DNA of 64,000 bases from Palaemon carinicauda (lineage: Eukaryota > Arthropoda > Malacostraca > Decapoda > Palaemonidae). Positions within the stretch are counted from its first letter, which is position 1. Each line of letters starts with the position of its first letter. Positions 60,499 to 64,000 of the stretch are shown in pieces. The notes under the pieces are model-generated. The model was not told the origin of the DNA, ran no database searches, and saw only the letters and a list, made by a program, of their open reading frames with translations. The DNA is taken from positions 112,193,339-112,257,338 of the forward strand of contig NC_090746.1 of NCBI RefSeq assembly GCF_036898095.1, written 5' to 3'. A program made the translations under genes and the position numbers.

Positions 60499-60666
60499 CA
60501 GGGAGTTAGCTATGATTTTGCTCAGGGAGTTAGCTATGATTTTGCTCAGGGAGTTAGCTATGATTTTGCTCAGGGAGTTAGCTATGATTTTGCTCAGGGA
60601 GTTAGCTATGATTTTGCTCAGGGAGTTAGCTATGATTTTGCTCAGGGAGTTAGCTATGATTTTGCT
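60499..60666. repeat. Perfect 24-bp minisatellite, seven copies
   Basis: Seven identical tandem copies of the 24-bp unit CAGGGAGTTAGCTATGATTT+TGCT (168 bp, no differences). Open on both strands (QGVSYDFA / SLSKIIAN), but it is intronic to TAO and has no splice context. Confidence 0.95.
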
Positions 60667-62930
60667 CAAACGTGAGAAAGAAGGTTTTGTATGAGCCTTT
60701 GGTTCCTCTAACAACAGCACTAATGCCTCCTAAAAACAATTGGAGTTATTTATTGGTCATTATTGTCTAAAGCCAAAAACTTGAGGTAACAGGTTTAAAG
60801 GTAAAGAAAAGAGGATAAACTAAAGAATCCAAAAAATTGTTCTGTCAATCCTGCATTAAGACAAAAATTGTTTTGTTAGTTCTCTGTCATGAAGACTCCT
60901 TAGTACCTGTAGCTGAGGAACCCGTTACTCATTTTGCTTCCTGAATAATGGACGGTAATTTTTGGCAAATTTAGCATTGACATTAATATTATACATTGTG
61001 ACTAAATTGCAATTTATTAAAAGTTCACTTATATTTTTGTGGTTTACTTTAACCACGTTTAAGGAAATGTTAGGTTAGATTTCTAGAAGAATTAACAGTA
61101 ACCCAGGAAGGGTGATAGCTCATGAAACAACTTTAGATGCTCTTTAGATTGATAAATTACAAAAATATAACGACTAAATGAAAGTGAAATAAAATATAAG
61201 GAGCAAGATTAGAATGATTTGAGAAATCATTAAAAATGAAGATGCTGTTTTAGCAAAGGTAATCCTAGAAAAGTTAAATAAGTACAGTAGAGGATTTCTG
61301 GTGAGACTGCTATTTCCAAAACTGTGGAAGTAATGTATTAGTACAGTATGTGAGGAAACAAATATACGGTATGGAATTGTCTTAGTATATTTTGGTAATT
61401 TATTTGAATGACTAAGACAATGATGGGCGATTGTGTAGTATTGAAGTGTTGTTATCGTAGTATTTCAGTAGACCACGAGTGAAGAGATTAGTTTTTATAG
61501 GAATAATATATGTTGCATGATGCATGACTGTTAATTTGTTAAGTCATATATTGATGTAGCAATGTTAGTATTAATTAGAAGAGGTTGGATAATAATGATG
61601 ATAATTTTTGTGAAGATATCAGTGCTTGTATTTTTTTTCCTAATATTGTTTAGATAACTAAGAAGTTATTTAATATATCCTATGTAGGTTTTCTTTTTAA
61701 TGTGATTTTAATTACAGTAACTTTGTAATATTGCAGCTAAAGTAAATTTTTGTAGTCTTTTTGGATAATTAAGTTGCTGCCATACCAGATGAGATCATAT
61801 GCTCTACAGCATTTTGATAGACTAATTAGTAGTGGTTTATTCTTGAAGGTCCACAAAATACCAGCGCTTGTAACAAGAATTTTGTCATCTTTTGCTTTTG
61901 ATAGTAGAGTTTGCTTAAGATTTTATTCTGGAGTCATTTGGTGTCTATCGAACCTTACTTCAACCTTATATAATACACATTGGACAAGTGCTGGATATTG
62001 ATAATAGTAAAGCAAATTGGGTTGCTACCTTACAAATAGCTGTTTCCTTTTAGTAACTATTACCTTTTAAATTATTTCTGTAAAATATACTTTGTATTAC
62101 TGTATAGCTAGTTTTAAAGTCAAGTAGCTTTGTCTTATATGGTTATTAATTTTAAAGCTGGCTGTGCTTTCCTATCTCAAAATGTTTACTGATGATTGGA
62201 ATATTTTCATGCAACTTGGTTCCACTATTTTCCCTCCCCTGAGACCCTGTAACGGGTCAAGTACGAGTCCCTTCTTGGCATTCCGTCCTGGGTAAGATGC
62301 TCATTCATGCAAACCCAGCTGGTGGGGACTTAAACTGGCTCTTGTATATAAATTATTATATACTTTGCCCTGTTAATTACAAGCCGACTATACATACAAG
62401 ATAATTCATGACTTAGATTCAAATGTTAAAGGCTAGTGTTACCTTGTTAATTGCTAGGGAAAAAATTAAAAAGTAATAGATTTTCCAAGAGGATTGGTCC
62501 CAAGACATGATCTTAGAGCAGTAAAAAGTCGTGAATAGAAACTGATTGTATATTGCTATTTGATTGCTTTCTGGGAAGTGAGGGTAAATGCCATTTATAC
62601 ATTCCTTATTCGAAAGGTAGAGCAGATTAACATTGACAAGAGAGGCTTTGCAGTAATGAGACTAAATGTGGAAGGGAGTATTTGCATTATATTTTCTAAT
62701 TTGAAGTAGCTTATGAAAAATTAGGTACAGGGAAGCAGGGTGGTGAAACTTTGATCAACATTATATCTTTATTTTTCGAGTGCGGTTCAATTTTTTTTTT
62801 TTTTTTTTTTAGCAGTAATGTTTTACTTTTGTGTTTTTTTTTTTCCGTTTTGTAAAATATTTGACATTCTGTAAGATTTTGATTCCTTGTATGAAAGAAA
62901 GTCCTTGTCTGCCTGTACTATTATATATGA
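60667..62930. other. TAO intron 6, central part
   Basis: AT-rich with no recognised exon or transposon; the next TAO exon is not found here. Short poly(T) at about 62791-62810. Confidence 0.45.
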
Positions 62931-64000
62931 AAAGGCCTGCTGTGTAGGGGTACCACTGTGAAAGGGTCTACTGTGTAGAAGTACCATTGTGAAAGGGTCT
63001 GCTGTGTAGGGGTACAACTGTGAAAGGGTCTGCTGTGTATGGGGCACCACTGTGAAAGGGTCTGCTGTGTAGGGGTACCACTGGGAAAGGGTCTGCTGTG
63101 TAGGGGCACTACTGTGAAAGAGTCTGCTGTGTAGAAGTACCATTGTGAAAGGGTTTGCTGTGTAGGGGTACCACTGTGAAAGGGTCTGCTGTGTAGAAGT
63201 ACCATTCTGAAATGGTCTGCTGTGTAGAAGTACCATTGTGAAAGGGTCTGCTGTGTAGGGGTACCACTGTGAAAGGGTCTGCTGTGTAGGGGCACTACTG
63301 TGAAAGAGTCTGCTGTGTAGAAGTACCATTGTGAAAGGGTTTGCTGTGTAGGGGTACCAATGTGAAAGGGTCTGCTGTGTAGAAGTACCATTCTGAAATG
63401 GTCTGCTGTGTAGAAGTACCATTGTGAAAGGGTCTGCTGTGTAGGGGTACCACTGGGAAAGGGTCTGCTGTGTAGGGGTACCTCTGTGAAAGGGTCTGCT
63501 GTGTAGGGGCACCACTGTGAAAGAGTGCTGTGTAGGGGTACCACTGGGAAAGGGTCTGCTGTGTAAGGGTACCACTGTGAAAGGGTCTGCTGTTTAGGGG
63601 CACCACTGTGAAAGGGTCTGCTGTGTAGAATTACCATTGTGAAAGGGTCTGCTGTGGAGGGGTACCACTGTGAAAGGGTCTGCTGTGTAGAAGTACTATT
63701 CTGAAATGGTCTGCTGTGTAGAAGTACCATTGTGTAAGGGTCTGCTGTGTAGGGGTACCACTGTGAAAGGGTCTGCTGTGTAGGGGCACCACTGTGAAAG
63801 AGTGCTGTGTAGGGGTACCACTGGGAAAGGGTCTGCTGTTTAGGGGCACCACTGTGAAAGGGTCTGCTGTGTAGAATTACCATTGTGAAAGGGTCTGCTG
63901 TGGAGGGGTACCACTGTGAAAGGGTCTGCTGTGTAGGGGTACCACTGTGAAAGGGTTTTTTTTATTTTGTGAGATATTTGACATTCTGTAAGATTTTGAT
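62857..64000. repeat. Larger tandem duplication carrying the minisatellite
   Basis: ATATTTGACATTCTGTAAGA begins at 62857, before the array, and again at 63974, after it, followed by the same ...TTTTGAT. The offset is 1117 bp. A second unit therefore appears to start at the window edge. Confidence 0.75.
62932..63956. repeat. 31-bp minisatellite with higher-order structure, about 33 copies
   Basis: Tandem copies of a 31-bp unit GGGTCTGCTGTGTAGGGGTA+CCACTGTGAAA, with 29- and 32-bp variants. Because 31 is not a multiple of 3, all three frames stay open and the peptide period is 31 residues; the long minus-strand ORFs (250 and 320 codons) are products of this repeat, not genes. Lies in TAO intron 6. 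Confidence 0.95.

Noticed and set aside
62823..63883. Long minus-strand ORFs of 250 and 320 codons (HSRPFHSGTPTQQTL-type)
   Set aside because: They are translations of a 31-bp minisatellite that is open in several frames at once; no start context, no splice logic and it is intronic to TAO.

Overview
The window is animal nuclear DNA, most likely from a decapod crustacean. This is an inference from three things: very dense di- and trinucleotide repeats, several DIRS-type tyrosine-recombinase retrotransposons (known to be common in Decapoda), and intron-rich genes whose proteins resemble arthropod orthologues. No bacterial or viral gene organisation is seen. Most of the long open frames are microsatellites or transposons. 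The host coding sequence is in short exons.

Two host genes are present, arranged head to head and each incomplete. On the minus strand are the first three coding exons of a kinesin-3 motor of the KIF16B/Klp98A type: 28379-28333, 10567-10498 and 1753-1649. They join in phase through introns of about 17.8 kb and 8.7 kb, and the gene runs off the left edge. On the plus strand are six coding exons of a TAO-family Ste20 kinase between 51832 and 59912. They cover the whole kinase domain, and the gene runs off the right edge. Both genes have tiny upstream ORFs just before the start codon.

Layout: 1-28.4 kb is kinesin gene territory filled with mobile DNA. It holds a piggyBac-like MITE, a LINE split by a DIRS element (3.0-9.3 kb), a second DIRS element (10.7-17.4 kb), an older DIRS relic carrying a 5'-truncated LINE and a SINE (17.6-22.5 kb), and a nearly complete Tigger/pogo element (23.2-26.9 kb). 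From 28.4 to 51.7 kb is intergenic or 5' regulatory DNA, with many (AAT)n-tailed dispersed repeats, LINE fragments, SINEs, a fold-back element and long compound microsatellites. From 51.7 to 64 kb is the TAO gene; its introns hold a DIRS relic, another MITE copy and two minisatellites.

The most interesting structures are the two DIRS elements. Each has long inverted terminal repeats (identical or nearly so within a copy) and an internal complementary region that joins copies of both ends, yet both lack much of the reverse transcriptase. They look like recently moved, trans-mobilised deletion derivatives.
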